Of a DNA stretch of 64,000 nucleotides, positions 52,256 to 60,980 are shown one piece after another. The notes beneath the pieces are model-generated. The model was not told the origin of the DNA. It worked only from the letters and a program-made list of their open reading frames with translations, and did not search any database. How positions within the stretch are numbered: position 1 is the stretch's first letter; each line of letters begins with the position of its first letter. The translations under genes were made by a program, and so were the position numbers. Source of the DNA: Vibrio pectenicida (GTDB lineage Bacteria; Pseudomonadota; Gammaproteobacteria; Enterobacterales; Vibrionaceae); assembly GCA_024347015.1 (NCBI GenBank), contig AP024890.1, forward strand, positions 868,001 through 932,000, written 5' to 3'.

Positions 52256-52941
52256 TATTCTTTCAACCTTTTGGTACATTGCTGTGATAAAAGCTCCGAA
52301 ATAAGCAAAGACATTAGAGCTACAAATAGTGAAATGATGCACAGCCGCATAGTCTCAATTTCTGCCCCTGGTGTTTCTATTGAAGAAAACATCGCGAGAG
52401 GAAGAGTTTGAGTCACGCCTGGGATATTAGATACAAAACTGATGGTGGCACCAAACTCACCTAAACTTCGTGCAAACGAGAGTAAAGTTCCAGTTACTAT
52501 TCCGGGGCTCATTAAGGGCAAGGTAATGGTGACAAAACGCTTCATCGGCGATGCCCCTAATGTTGCTGCTGCCTGTTCAAGCTTTGGGTCAACATTTTCT
52601 AAGCTTAAACGAATAGAGCGGACCATTAATGGTAATGCTACAACCATACTGGCAAGCACTGCGCCTTTCCAACTGAAAGAAAATACAATGTCGAAATGTT
52701 GATTAAGCCATTGACCAATATACCCTTGTTGTCCCATAGAGATAAGCAGCAAATATCCTATCACCACAGGGGGAAGCACTAATGGTAAATGTATAATGCT
52801 ATCTAACCCACTTTTTCCCAAAAACTGTTTTTTCGCAAGAAGCCAACCAAGCCCTATTCCGATTGGTAACAGCCAAATAATAGTATAAAGCGCAACTTTC
52901 AGGCTAAGCATTAGAGCTTGAAATTCATAATCGGAAAGCAC
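52255..52941 (-). CDS. modB: Molybdate ABC transporter permease
   Basis: A 228-residue permease with five to six membrane helices and the conserved cytoplasmic loop (EQAAATLGASPMKRFVTITLPLMSPG). It forms the channel of the ModABC importer. Confidence 0.94.
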   Translation of the reverse strand: MLSDYEFQALMLSLKVALYTIIWLLPIGIGLGWLLAKKQFLGKSGLDSIIHLPLVLPPVVIGYLLLISMGQQGYIGQWLNQHFDIVFSFSWKGAVLASMVVALPLMVRSIRLSLENVDPKLEQAAATLGASPMKRFVTITLPLMSPGIVTGTLLSFARSLGEFGATISFVSNIPGVTQTLPLAMFSSIETPGAEIETMRLCIISLFVALMSLLISELLSQQCTKRLKE

Positions 52942-52952
52942 GTCTTTATCTC

Positions 52953-53711
52953 CTAGAGAAAACCGTAACGTTTAAATATTGATTGCCCCTGATCACTTTG
53001 GATGAATTCAGCCAAATTGTGTGTGGCAACATTATTGTTCATTATCGCCATAGGATATGTTATTGCCGTATGACTAGATGAAGGGAAAGTAGCAACAATC
53101 TTAACTTTATCGCTTATCAAAGCATCTGTCCTATATACAATACCTAAAGGTGCTTCACCTCGTTCGACTAGTATCAACGCCAGTCTTACATTGCTGACAG
53201 GCGCTAATCGTCCTTGCAAGGATTGCCATAATCCCAATGTTTGCAAAGCCTCTTTTGCGTATATTCCGGCAGGAACCGCCCGTGTGTCCCCAATAGCAAG
53301 TCGGTTATTAATTAAGTAGTCTAGCCATTGTTCAGTATTAGCAAGTTCTAATGTTTTAGGTTGTTTGACTGAACAAATAACGACAAGTTGATTCGTTGCT
53401 ATGTTGATGACATCATCATTATTTATTTTTCCCTCTTGTATAAGGTAGTGAGTCCAGTAAGTATTTGCAGAAATATAAATATCAGCAGGCGCACCCGCTA
53501 GTATTTGTTTAGCAAGCGAGGAAGAGCTGGCTAGCACAGGGACTACAGTAATGCCTGTTTTAGTAGAATAAGCATCAGCTAGAGCTTTAACAACGTTAGT
53601 CATTGAAGAGGCAGCATAAATATTAATCGATGTGGCACTAAGATGAGTTGATATACACAACAAAACAAAGCTTGTAAGAATTCGAGATGCAAGACGGTTT
53701 TTTCGATTCAT
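52953..53711 (-). CDS. modA: Molybdate-binding periplasmic protein
   Basis: A 252-residue protein with a signal peptide (to about STHLSA) and ModA motifs (YAASSMTNVVKALADAY, NQLVVIC, GDTRAVPAGIYAKEAL, GIVYRTDA). It captures molybdate in the periplasm. Its start overlaps the cobQ stop by 4 bp. Confidence 0.93.
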   Translation of the reverse strand: MNRKNRLASRILTSFVLLCISTHLSATSINIYAASSMTNVVKALADAYSTKTGITVVPVLASSSSLAKQILAGAPADIYISANTYWTHYLIQEGKINNDDVINIATNQLVVICSVKQPKTLELANTEQWLDYLINNRLAIGDTRAVPAGIYAKEALQTLGLWQSLQGRLAPVSNVRLALILVERGEAPLGIVYRTDALISDKVKIVATFPSSSHTAITYPMAIMNNNVATHNLAEFIQSDQGQSIFKRYGFL

Positions 53712-55180
53712 GAATAGAGCTCTGGCCAGATTCCGTTTAAGTTAATGTGTTCTTCTACTGCATCTGCAATTTGATCTATTGCGTTTTCTTGTTGTTGAAT
53801 ATGATTGATGGCAGTAATTTTTGTAGCTCCTGCCCATTCACAGATAAGTTCAAGTGCTTGTTGTTTATCGAAGATGCCATGTAAATAAGTCCCGAAAACT
53901 TGGTTACAATCACTAATAGCCCCCTCTATTGGATGTAATTCATTTCCACTAAATATTAAGGGCTTAGTTTCATTTCTAGATGTCCGGCCGACATGAATTT
54001 CATAGCCACTTACACTAGCATATTTTTGGTTGAGTTTGAGTATTGCTGTCAACTTTGTGAGTTGTTTTTGGGCGGTTAACTCAGTATCAACTGGGAGATA
54101 ACCAAGTCCCTTAGATTTACCAATTTCCCCTTCTACTCCTAGAGAGTCTATGATACTGCGACCAAGCATTTGGTAGCCACCACAGATCCCAATTAACTTA
54201 CCGCCTAGCCTTAGGTGTCTATCAATGTCTTTATCCCACCCCTGCTCACGTAGATAGTTAAGATCCGCTCTTACAGATTTTGTTCCGGGTAAGATAACGA
54301 GATCAGCGTTATCGATTTTCTCGCCTTTGGCCACGTAGCGAAAATGGATTTCTGGATTCAATCTAAGGGCATCGAAATCCGTATGGTTACTCATTCTAGT
54401 CAATACGGGGACTACAACATTAAGTTGACTAGATTTACTTAAGTTTTGCTGATTATTAATACTATCTTCAGACTCTAGCTCTAAACCATGTATAAATGGT
54501 AGAACACCTAGTACAGGTTTCGATGTTCTATCTTCTAGCCAATCAAGCCCAGATTGAAGAAGCGATATATCACCGCGAAAACGGTTTATAATAAAGCCTA
54601 TTACTCGATTCTGTTCTGATTTTGAGAGTAGTTCTAAAGTACCGACAATGTGCGCAAAAACTCCACCCCGATCTATATCTGCGATAATAACTACTGGTAC
54701 ATCAGCGACTTCAGCAAAGCCCATGTTGGTGATGTCATTATCGCGTAGATTAATTTCAGCTGGACTACCCGCACCTTCAATTATAACTGTTTGGAAATCT
54801 TGTTGTAATATCGAAAAAGATTCTAATACTTTTGGGAAAACTGTTTGCTTGTAGTTTTCATAACCCACAGCCTCCATATTTCCAATCGCTTTACCTTGAA
54901 GGATTACTTGAGCACCTGTATCCGAGTTAGGTTTTAACAAGACAGGGTTCATATGTACAGTAGATGGTATACATGCGGCTTTAGCTTGAACGGCTTGTGC
55001 TCGTCCTATTTCTCCACCATCAGAAGTGACGGCGCTGTTGAGAGCCATATTTTGTGGTTTAAATGGGGCAACTTTAATGCCTTTTCGTGCTAAAAGCCGG
55101 CACAGTGCAGCGACAAATACTGTTTTGCCTGCATCAGAGGTAGTACCTTGAACCATTAAGGCTTTTAATGGGCTCTGCAT
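53708..55180 (-). CDS. cobQ: Cobyric acid synthase
   Basis: A 490-residue glutamine-dependent amidotransferase of cobalamin synthesis: N-terminal P-loop-like MVQGTTSDAGKTV, and a C-terminal glutaminase with nucleophilic Cys in GICGGYQMLG and a late His (GTYLHGIFD). It amidates adenosylcobyrinic acid a,c-diamide. It heads an operon with modABC, sharing a 4-bp overlap with modA. No cobalamin riboswitch is evident upstream. Confidence 0.95.
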   Translation of the reverse strand: MQSPLKALMVQGTTSDAGKTVFVAALCRLLARKGIKVAPFKPQNMALNSAVTSDGGEIGRAQAVQAKAACIPSTVHMNPVLLKPNSDTGAQVILQGKAIGNMEAVGYENYKQTVFPKVLESFSILQQDFQTVIIEGAGSPAEINLRDNDITNMGFAEVADVPVVIIADIDRGGVFAHIVGTLELLSKSEQNRVIGFIINRFRGDISLLQSGLDWLEDRTSKPVLGVLPFIHGLELESEDSINNQQNLSKSSQLNVVVPVLTRMSNHTDFDALRLNPEIHFRYVAKGEKIDNADLVILPGTKSVRADLNYLREQGWDKDIDRHLRLGGKLIGICGGYQMLGRSIIDSLGVEGEIGKSKGLGYLPVDTELTAQKQLTKLTAILKLNQKYASVSGYEIHVGRTSRNETKPLIFSGNELHPIEGAISDCNQVFGTYLHGIFDKQQALELICEWAGATKITAINHIQQQENAIDQIADAVEEHINLNGIWPELYS

Positions 55181-55336
55181 ATTACATTCTGTAAGTTTTT
55201 AAGTAGAGAAATCATCATAACTTTTTTGCACTACCCCGCTCAACCTATGAATTTCACATCCATTGTTTTGTAAGAGTCGCTTTATTGCTTATATGGCATA
55301 ATGCGGCATATTCGCCGATTAAAAAAAGGAAAAATA

Positions 55337-55705
55337 ATGAAGCAAATCATTTTGGCGGTCATCACGACCTTCTTGTTCATTCCGGTAGCCGTTATTGCAA
55401 GTAGTGAACGTTCCTCTGAAGGGCTTCAATTTAATGGCCCAGTAAACTTAACGACTGTAGATTCGCTACTAGATGATAACAGTGTGTTCACTAAACGAAA
55501 TGCCATTATTGATGGGTATATAGTTAGGCAGATTAGTATCAACAACTTTATTTTTTTTGATGGTAAGAGAGACATTAAAATTGAAATCAGTGATAAGGTA
55601 AGGTTAAGCCAATCTATTGATGCAAGTACAAACTTGCGTATTTTTGGCAAATTTGAGGGAGGAAATACTCCAGAAATTGAAGTAGATCATATTCAGGTTT
55701 TGTAA
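55337..55705 (+). CDS. YgiW/YdeI-type periplasmic OB-fold protein
   Basis: A 122-residue protein with a signal peptide (MKQIILAVITTFLFIPVAVIA) and a BOF/OB-fold (NAIIDGYIVRQISINNFIFFDG, DKVRLSQSI). Relatives are stress-tolerance proteins of enterobacteria. The ATG at 55337 follows an AAGGA site; an upstream frame start at 55301 is less likely. Confidence 0.83.
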   Translation: MKQIILAVITTFLFIPVAVIASSERSSEGLQFNGPVNLTTVDSLLDDNSVFTKRNAIIDGYIVRQISINNFIFFDGKRDIKIEISDKVRLSQSIDASTNLRIFGKFEGGNTPEIEVDHIQVL

Positions 55706-55802
55706 ACATAAAGTAATTCGGCTCTGACTACGTTAATATTTGGCTTACTTATTGCACTCTATTTTAACAGTCAAAAACTTGATGTGAGTTGGAGTACTTA
55801 CT

Positions 55803-56321
55803 TTGAAAAAGATAACACTAATCAGCGCACTCGTATGTTCTGGTTTTGCTAGTACCGTCAATGCAAACAACTTTAACTACAATTTCTTCGAAGTAAGAAC
55901 GGCGATAAACCCTGAAATGTTTGGCGGCGAGTTTAGTACTTTTTTTACTGATAACTCTCACTTTGTATTGAGGGCTGATACACAATTCGACAAGGATTAT
56001 GATTTAGCGGGAGGAATCGGCTTTAATGGCCCAATAAGCCAGTTTGCTGATGTATATGGTCAGTTATTGGTTCATCGAACTAAATACACGCCTGATTATG
56101 GAGCAAATAAGGATACTACGGCCGAAATTAATATTGGTGTCAGGTTGTGGCTCGCCGATCAGATCGAACTGTCTGGAAGAATGGGGCGTAATGATGACAG
56201 CTCTGTTTTCTATGCAGGGATTCGTTTTCACTCTACAGAACAACTCTTGCTTGCCGCAGAAACACGTAATAATGGACTATATGGCCCCCAAGTGACTATG
56301 TCAGTTAGATTCCAATATTAG
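55803..56321 (+). CDS. Small outer-membrane beta-barrel protein
   Basis: A 172-residue protein with a signal peptide (ITLISALVCSGFASTVNA), alternating amphipathic strands and a C-terminal aromatic strand (TMSVRFQY) typical of outer-membrane insertion. The start is a TTG at 55803. I know no specific family or function. Confidence 0.68.
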   Translation: MKKITLISALVCSGFASTVNANNFNYNFFEVRTAINPEMFGGEFSTFFTDNSHFVLRADTQFDKDYDLAGGIGFNGPISQFADVYGQLLVHRTKYTPDYGANKDTTAEINIGVRLWLADQIELSGRMGRNDDSSVFYAGIRFHSTEQLLLAAETRNNGLYGPQVTMSVRFQY

Positions 56322-56363
56322 AAATTGATAGTAGATTGTCCTAAAATTTTAGACTTTATCTTG

Positions 56364-56389
56364 TAGGGCCTTGGTGTACCAAGACCCTA
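56364..56389. other. Hairpin between convergent genes
   Basis: TAGGGCCTTGGT (56364-56375) and ACCAAGACCCTA (56378-56389) pair with one mismatch, between the barrel gene and the convergent chitinase gene. No T-run follows on either strand, so its terminator role is uncertain. Confidence 0.6.
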
Positions 56390-56398
56390 ATGGATCAA

Positions 56399-59350
56399 TC
56401 ACTTATCATATTGATCAATAATCGGACTAGCGATAGGTAAATCAGGCTGCTCAAATTTAAAGGCATAATCAACACCATTAACTTTCACACTGTAATTAGC
56501 TGGCCCAGAAATCGGTAAGTAGTATACCATATCAAGTTCATACTCTCCTCCAATAGGTAAGTTCTTCCAGCTAGGTAAAGTAAAAGATGCTCGGTGCATC
56601 GGTCCATCTAATCCACCAATATTATTGGGACGTGTGTGCCCAGAAGAAATGACTGATAAACCAGCACCAGATTGATCCTTGACATTATCGGGGGTTGATA
56701 CTGGTACATCAAATTGGAACTCAGTGCCTCCTGGTAATTCTTGATCACTATTATTGATAAAGGTGACTTTGGGATTAATAGGGTAATTTTGATCACCTAC
56801 TTTGAAGCCTGAAACCTTCACGGCGATGTCAAGAGCTTGTGTCGCAATTGGGCTAGTAGATAGTTTATTTCCGTATGGCGTCGCAGATTTAAACTTATTA
56901 TAAATTGCTTTGGTCATTGTGGTACCCATATGGTATTCCCCTTGACCCGATACACAAGACTGTTCTGAGTTATCGATTCCAGATCTTGTGCCCTGTTTAT
57001 CTAATAAATAGCAGCTATAGTCGCCCGCTAACTCCCAAAACATAATGCCACCAATTTCTTTATCTACTACATAATCAGTTTTAATATCAATTGAAGCTTT
57101 ATCTTCCATGGATAGGAAAACTTGCTTTTCATCATTCCACAGCCAAGGTGCAACTGCGACGCTATCGTAGTGGCGCGTATAACTGCCAGTTAAACGATCA
57201 GTTGGATCATTTGTGGGATCAAGTCCATATGCTGAAGAATATGACCCCCAAATATTATTTTCTAGATTTTTGGCGTGCCACATTGGGTTTGAACCTGCCC
57301 CCATCTCATTACCATTGATGTCTTTGTCATGCCACATGTTATCGATACCTACTGCACCGTGACCGCAATTATTTTTCTCACCTTCACCAGTGCCAGGTGG
57401 ACATAGGGTTTGATCAGGTAATGCAGCTCTTCCCCAAAGCCCATTGCTTCCATTGAGGACACTTTGCCACCCTCGTGTATAGTATGGGACACCTATGTTG
57501 ATACGACCTGCTGACATCGAACCTCTGAAATAGTGGTAAGCCCAGTCTGTATTAAGGTAACCTATTCCCCCATATGCTGCGGTATCGTAAACGTTCCACT
57601 GTATCAGTTCCGAGTCTTTACCTGTATCGTATAATGCCGCATTGTGACCCACATGATCATTCCAAGCTCCGTGCAAGTCATAAGACATTATATTGACGTA
57701 ATCTAGATACTTAGTCACATCAAAAGATTCCATGCCACGCAATAAATAGCCCGATGAAGGGGCTGCAATAGTCAGCATGTAATGTATACCGTCTTGAGCT
57801 GAAGCTTTGTCTAATTTGTTACGTAGAACTTTCATGAGTTCTTGATACGAAGCCCACAAATGCTTACGCCTTGGTTCCATAAAGTCTTTATCATCTGGAT
57901 TACCAGCACCTGCCATTGATGTAGGATATTCGTAGTCAATATCCAGGCCATCAAACTTATATTTTCGCATCATTTCAACGGCAGAATTTGCAAATTTTTC
58001 TATTCCTGCATGGTTTATAGAACCACTGGAATTGGTTGTCATAGTGTAAAAACCACCATCTGCAATACGTTTGCCGTCTTTATCAAAGTGACCTCCAGTT
58101 TCTGCCCAACCACCAATAGAGATCAACGTTTTTACATTGTGCCTTTGTTTGTATGTTGCTAGTGCTCCGAAGTGGCCTTTAAAGCCAAGAGAGGGATCAA
58201 TATCCACATCAGGCCACGTTTTTCCAACTGCAACATTATTGGGGTCATTAACATCACCCACATTGACCTTGCCATTTGACCCAATACTTACGAATGCATA
58301 GTTAATATGTGTTAAATGCTGCCATGGAATATCTTTAACTAGGTATGAGGTTTGTGGATCATCTCCTGAGCGCCAGCTTGTAAAATAACCAATAACACGA
58401 CGTGGATGGTCAGTACCCATTTTTTCACGCCCATTTTCGTCATATATTGTACAGTACGGGACATTGACGCTAGCCGTTTGGTATAAACCATCAGGACGAC
58501 AAGAAGAAACCGTTGGGGCATCTTTTATTTCTAATTGCATCACTGATGAACTCGAAGATGCGCCTTGATTGTCTATTGCCTTCGCTACGATAGGCACAAT
58601 GCCCGTAGCAGAAGCTCTGTAATCAAGAGTATAAGGCAAGCTGGTCACGACTCCAACTCTCTGACCAGAAACGTAAAACTCAACTTGTTCAACACGGCCA
58701 TCATTATCTGTAGCACCAGATATAAACGTTACCGTATCACCCACATCAACGCTGTTAGCTGATAAAGTTAGATCAATAATTGGTGGCTCATTGCCTGGCT
58801 GTGCGTCACTAACATCAATGATTATGGTGCTTATGGTACTTTGGGCTCCTTTGTCATCATAGGCAATAGCAGTAATACTGTGATTGCCGGCTATCGCATT
58901 CCAAGTTGTTGAATAAGGTCTGGTTTTATCTTCGCCCAAACTTTGTCCATCAATAGAAAAGACGACTTTCTCAACCTTTCCATCTGAATCACTTGCATCG
59001 GCAGAGATCATGACAACCTCGCCCGTTTCTATAGAATCTGAAGGTTTTGGTGACGTCAATCCAACATTAGGCGTTTTATTGCTATCCCCGACACAGTTTC
59101 CAAGTTTCTTCCATTGCGACCACTCTCCGGAGTGAGTCTCTGGTGAGTCCCCTTTTGTCCAGTAATTTGCTTGATAAGCATAGCTCTGTTGCTGAACTTT
59201 CTGCCCACCTGTGTAGACGGTTGCCACATTCCAGTTATCTAAAAGTGTGCAATCAATTGCTGCGTAACTTTGGAAAGCAGCCAGACATGAAGCGCTAAGC
59301 AGACTGAGTTTAAACAAGTGCCTTTGGGCTCTTGATACCGATAAATGCAT
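56399..59350 (-). CDS. GH18 chitinase with chitin-binding and Ig-like domains
   Basis: A 983-residue secreted enzyme: signal peptide (to about YAA), an N-terminal CBM5/12-type chitin-binding domain (WNVATVYTGGQ, about 38-85), two Ig-like modules (about 92-182 and 188-276), a GH18 catalytic domain (about 315-790) with DGLDIDYE (D467, D470, D472, E474 catalytic acid) and a C-terminal beta domain (about 840-970). It hydrolyses chitin or chitodextrins outside the cell or in the periplasm. A long palindrome lies in the upstream gap. Confidence 0.93.
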   Translation of the reverse strand: MHLSVSRAQRHLFKLSLLSASCLAAFQSYAAIDCTLLDNWNVATVYTGGQKVQQQSYAYQANYWTKGDSPETHSGEWSQWKKLGNCVGDSNKTPNVGLTSPKPSDSIETGEVVMISADASDSDGKVEKVVFSIDGQSLGEDKTRPYSTTWNAIAGNHSITAIAYDDKGAQSTISTIIIDVSDAQPGNEPPIIDLTLSANSVDVGDTVTFISGATDNDGRVEQVEFYVSGQRVGVVTSLPYTLDYRASATGIVPIVAKAIDNQGASSSSSVMQLEIKDAPTVSSCRPDGLYQTASVNVPYCTIYDENGREKMGTDHPRRVIGYFTSWRSGDDPQTSYLVKDIPWQHLTHINYAFVSIGSNGKVNVGDVNDPNNVAVGKTWPDVDIDPSLGFKGHFGALATYKQRHNVKTLISIGGWAETGGHFDKDGKRIADGGFYTMTTNSSGSINHAGIEKFANSAVEMMRKYKFDGLDIDYEYPTSMAGAGNPDDKDFMEPRRKHLWASYQELMKVLRNKLDKASAQDGIHYMLTIAAPSSGYLLRGMESFDVTKYLDYVNIMSYDLHGAWNDHVGHNAALYDTGKDSELIQWNVYDTAAYGGIGYLNTDWAYHYFRGSMSAGRINIGVPYYTRGWQSVLNGSNGLWGRAALPDQTLCPPGTGEGEKNNCGHGAVGIDNMWHDKDINGNEMGAGSNPMWHAKNLENNIWGSYSSAYGLDPTNDPTDRLTGSYTRHYDSVAVAPWLWNDEKQVFLSMEDKASIDIKTDYVVDKEIGGIMFWELAGDYSCYLLDKQGTRSGIDNSEQSCVSGQGEYHMGTTMTKAIYNKFKSATPYGNKLSTSPIATQALDIAVKVSGFKVGDQNYPINPKVTFINNSDQELPGGTEFQFDVPVSTPDNVKDQSGAGLSVISSGHTRPNNIGGLDGPMHRASFTLPSWKNLPIGGEYELDMVYYLPISGPANYSVKVNGVDYAFKFEQPDLPIASPIIDQYDK

Positions 59351-59769
59351 TCTAATTATCCTTTAAGTTATTGTTTTAATATTATTAGCTGATGTTTTTA
59401 TCCATAAGACAACTTAAATTCCGTTGTGAAATAACTCTAGGTAAGAACACGATATTGTATAGATATAAATGTTATATCTATAAAACAACTCGCAGTTTTT
59501 TTGATTTAAGTGCAATATTTCAGCAGTAAATTTGCGACGAGAACATTGTGTCACTTTTGAAAAATAAACTTAAAACCTTATGTATTGGCAGCAATCCGGC
59601 CCATTTTTTTAGTTTTAAAAATCAGTAGGTGTTTGATTAAAATGACGCTTATATTCTCAAGAAAATTCGGAAACGATTTTTTTTCGCATAATAAAATACT
59701 AATATGCACTCATAGCCCGAGAGAAGGCTGAAGCAATATGCTTTTATTACCAGTAGAAGAGGAATGACA
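59351..59769. promoter_or_regulatory. Divergent chitinase / yqhD promoter region
   Basis: 419 bp between two divergent genes. It contains the palindrome at 59458-59482 and is otherwise AT-rich with no gene. Confidence 0.5.
59458..59482. promoter_or_regulatory. 25-bp perfect palindrome, operator candidate
   Basis: TATAGATATAA and TTATATCTATA are perfect inverted 11-bp arms around ATG, 108 bp upstream of the chitinase start. It is a strong candidate binding site for a dimeric regulator of the chitinase or the divergent reductase. Confidence 0.6.
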
Positions 59770-60918
59770 ATGCAGTTTAGTTATGTTAACCATACTCAAA
59801 TAGTCTTTGGGCAAGGTCAAATTCAATCATTACGGTCATCAATTTCACAAGAAGATAAAGTATTGGTGATATATGGTGGTGGTTCTATTAAACGAAATGG
59901 CGTGTACGATCAGGTACTAGCCTCATTAAAAAATCACCAATGGATAGAATTCTCCGGTGTTGAAGCCAACCCAACAATTGAAACGCTTGATAAGGCCGTC
60001 AACATCGTTAAGCAGCAAGGTATTAATTTTATCCTTGCTGTCGGTGGAGGATCGGTTATTGATGGCTCAAAGTATGTCGCAGCTGCTGCAAAATATGATG
60101 GTGATGGCTGGGATATACTAACTGGTAGCCACCAAGTTATTGATGCGACGCCTCTTGGGGCAGTTTTAACATTGCCTGCAACTGGGTCTGAGTCCAATAT
60201 GGGAGCTGTAATCACCAAAGCAGCAACACAGGACAAGTTATCTTTTATGAGTCCACATGTGCAGCCTAAATTTGCTGTGATGGATCCTGATGTAATGAAA
60301 ACGCTACCTGAAAAACAATTAATAAATGGTATTGTTGATGCTTGGGTTCATGTATGCGAGCAGTATTTAACGACTACTCATGGTGCAATGGTTCAAGATG
60401 GTTATGCAGAGACTTTACTAAGTACATTAAGAAAACTAGGTGAAAATTTTGACCAGCGTGATAGTGATGAGTGGCGTGCAAACCTTATGTGGTCAGCAAA
60501 TCAGGCACTAAATGGATTAATAGGTAGCGGTGTTCCTCAAGATTGGGCCACTCATATGATAGGTCACGAACTGACTGCTTTATGGGGAGTTGATCATGCC
60601 CGCTCATTGGCAATAGTGCAACCTTCACTGTTACGTAATCAACTCCAATATAAGCGCTCGAAGCTTGAACAAATGGGTATCAATGTATTTGGCTTAGAGC
60701 AATCTGAAGATTTAGCTGAACGTACAATTGATGCAATAGAAAGTTTCTACCAAGAGATGAAGGTTTCAACAAAGTTGACGGAACATGGAAATAACAAACA
60801 ACAAGCAATCGATACTGTTGTTAGCCAGTTAGAGTTACATGGCATGGGTGCCCTCGGCGAAAACCAAGCAATCTCTCTTGAAGCAAGTCGGCAAATACTT
60901 GTAAATGCGATTGCGTAA
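59770..60918 (+). CDS. yqhD: Iron-containing alcohol dehydrogenase, YqhD-like
   Basis: A 382-residue group III alcohol dehydrogenase: nucleotide-binding GGGSIKRNGVYDQV and GGGSVIDGSKYVA, and metal-binding residues around DAWVHVCEQYL and GHELTALWGVDHARSLA. YqhD uses NADPH to reduce aldehydes, giving tolerance to toxic aldehydes. The ATG at 59770 fits an AGAGGA site better than the ATG two codons upstream. Confidence 0.9.
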   Translation: MQFSYVNHTQIVFGQGQIQSLRSSISQEDKVLVIYGGGSIKRNGVYDQVLASLKNHQWIEFSGVEANPTIETLDKAVNIVKQQGINFILAVGGGSVIDGSKYVAAAAKYDGDGWDILTGSHQVIDATPLGAVLTLPATGSESNMGAVITKAATQDKLSFMSPHVQPKFAVMDPDVMKTLPEKQLINGIVDAWVHVCEQYLTTTHGAMVQDGYAETLLSTLRKLGENFDQRDSDEWRANLMWSANQALNGLIGSGVPQDWATHMIGHELTALWGVDHARSLAIVQPSLLRNQLQYKRSKLEQMGINVFGLEQSEDLAERTIDAIESFYQEMKVSTKLTEHGNNKQQAIDTVVSQLELHGMGALGENQAISLEASRQILVNAIA

Positions 60919-60925
60919 ATTTATT

Positions 60926-60951
60926 AAAAAAGCAGCATTCGCTGCTTTTTT
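60926..60951. terminator. Bidirectional terminator between yqhD and torS
   Basis: AAAAAAGCAGC and GCTGCTTTTTT form an A/T-flanked stem around ATTC, working for both convergent genes. Confidence 0.9.
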
Positions 60952-60980
60952 AATTTCACTGGTAATCATCTAATTTAACA

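Noticed and set aside
55181..55336. Possible cobalamin riboswitch upstream of cobQ
   Set aside because: The gap is only about 150 bp and shows no B12-box-like sequence.
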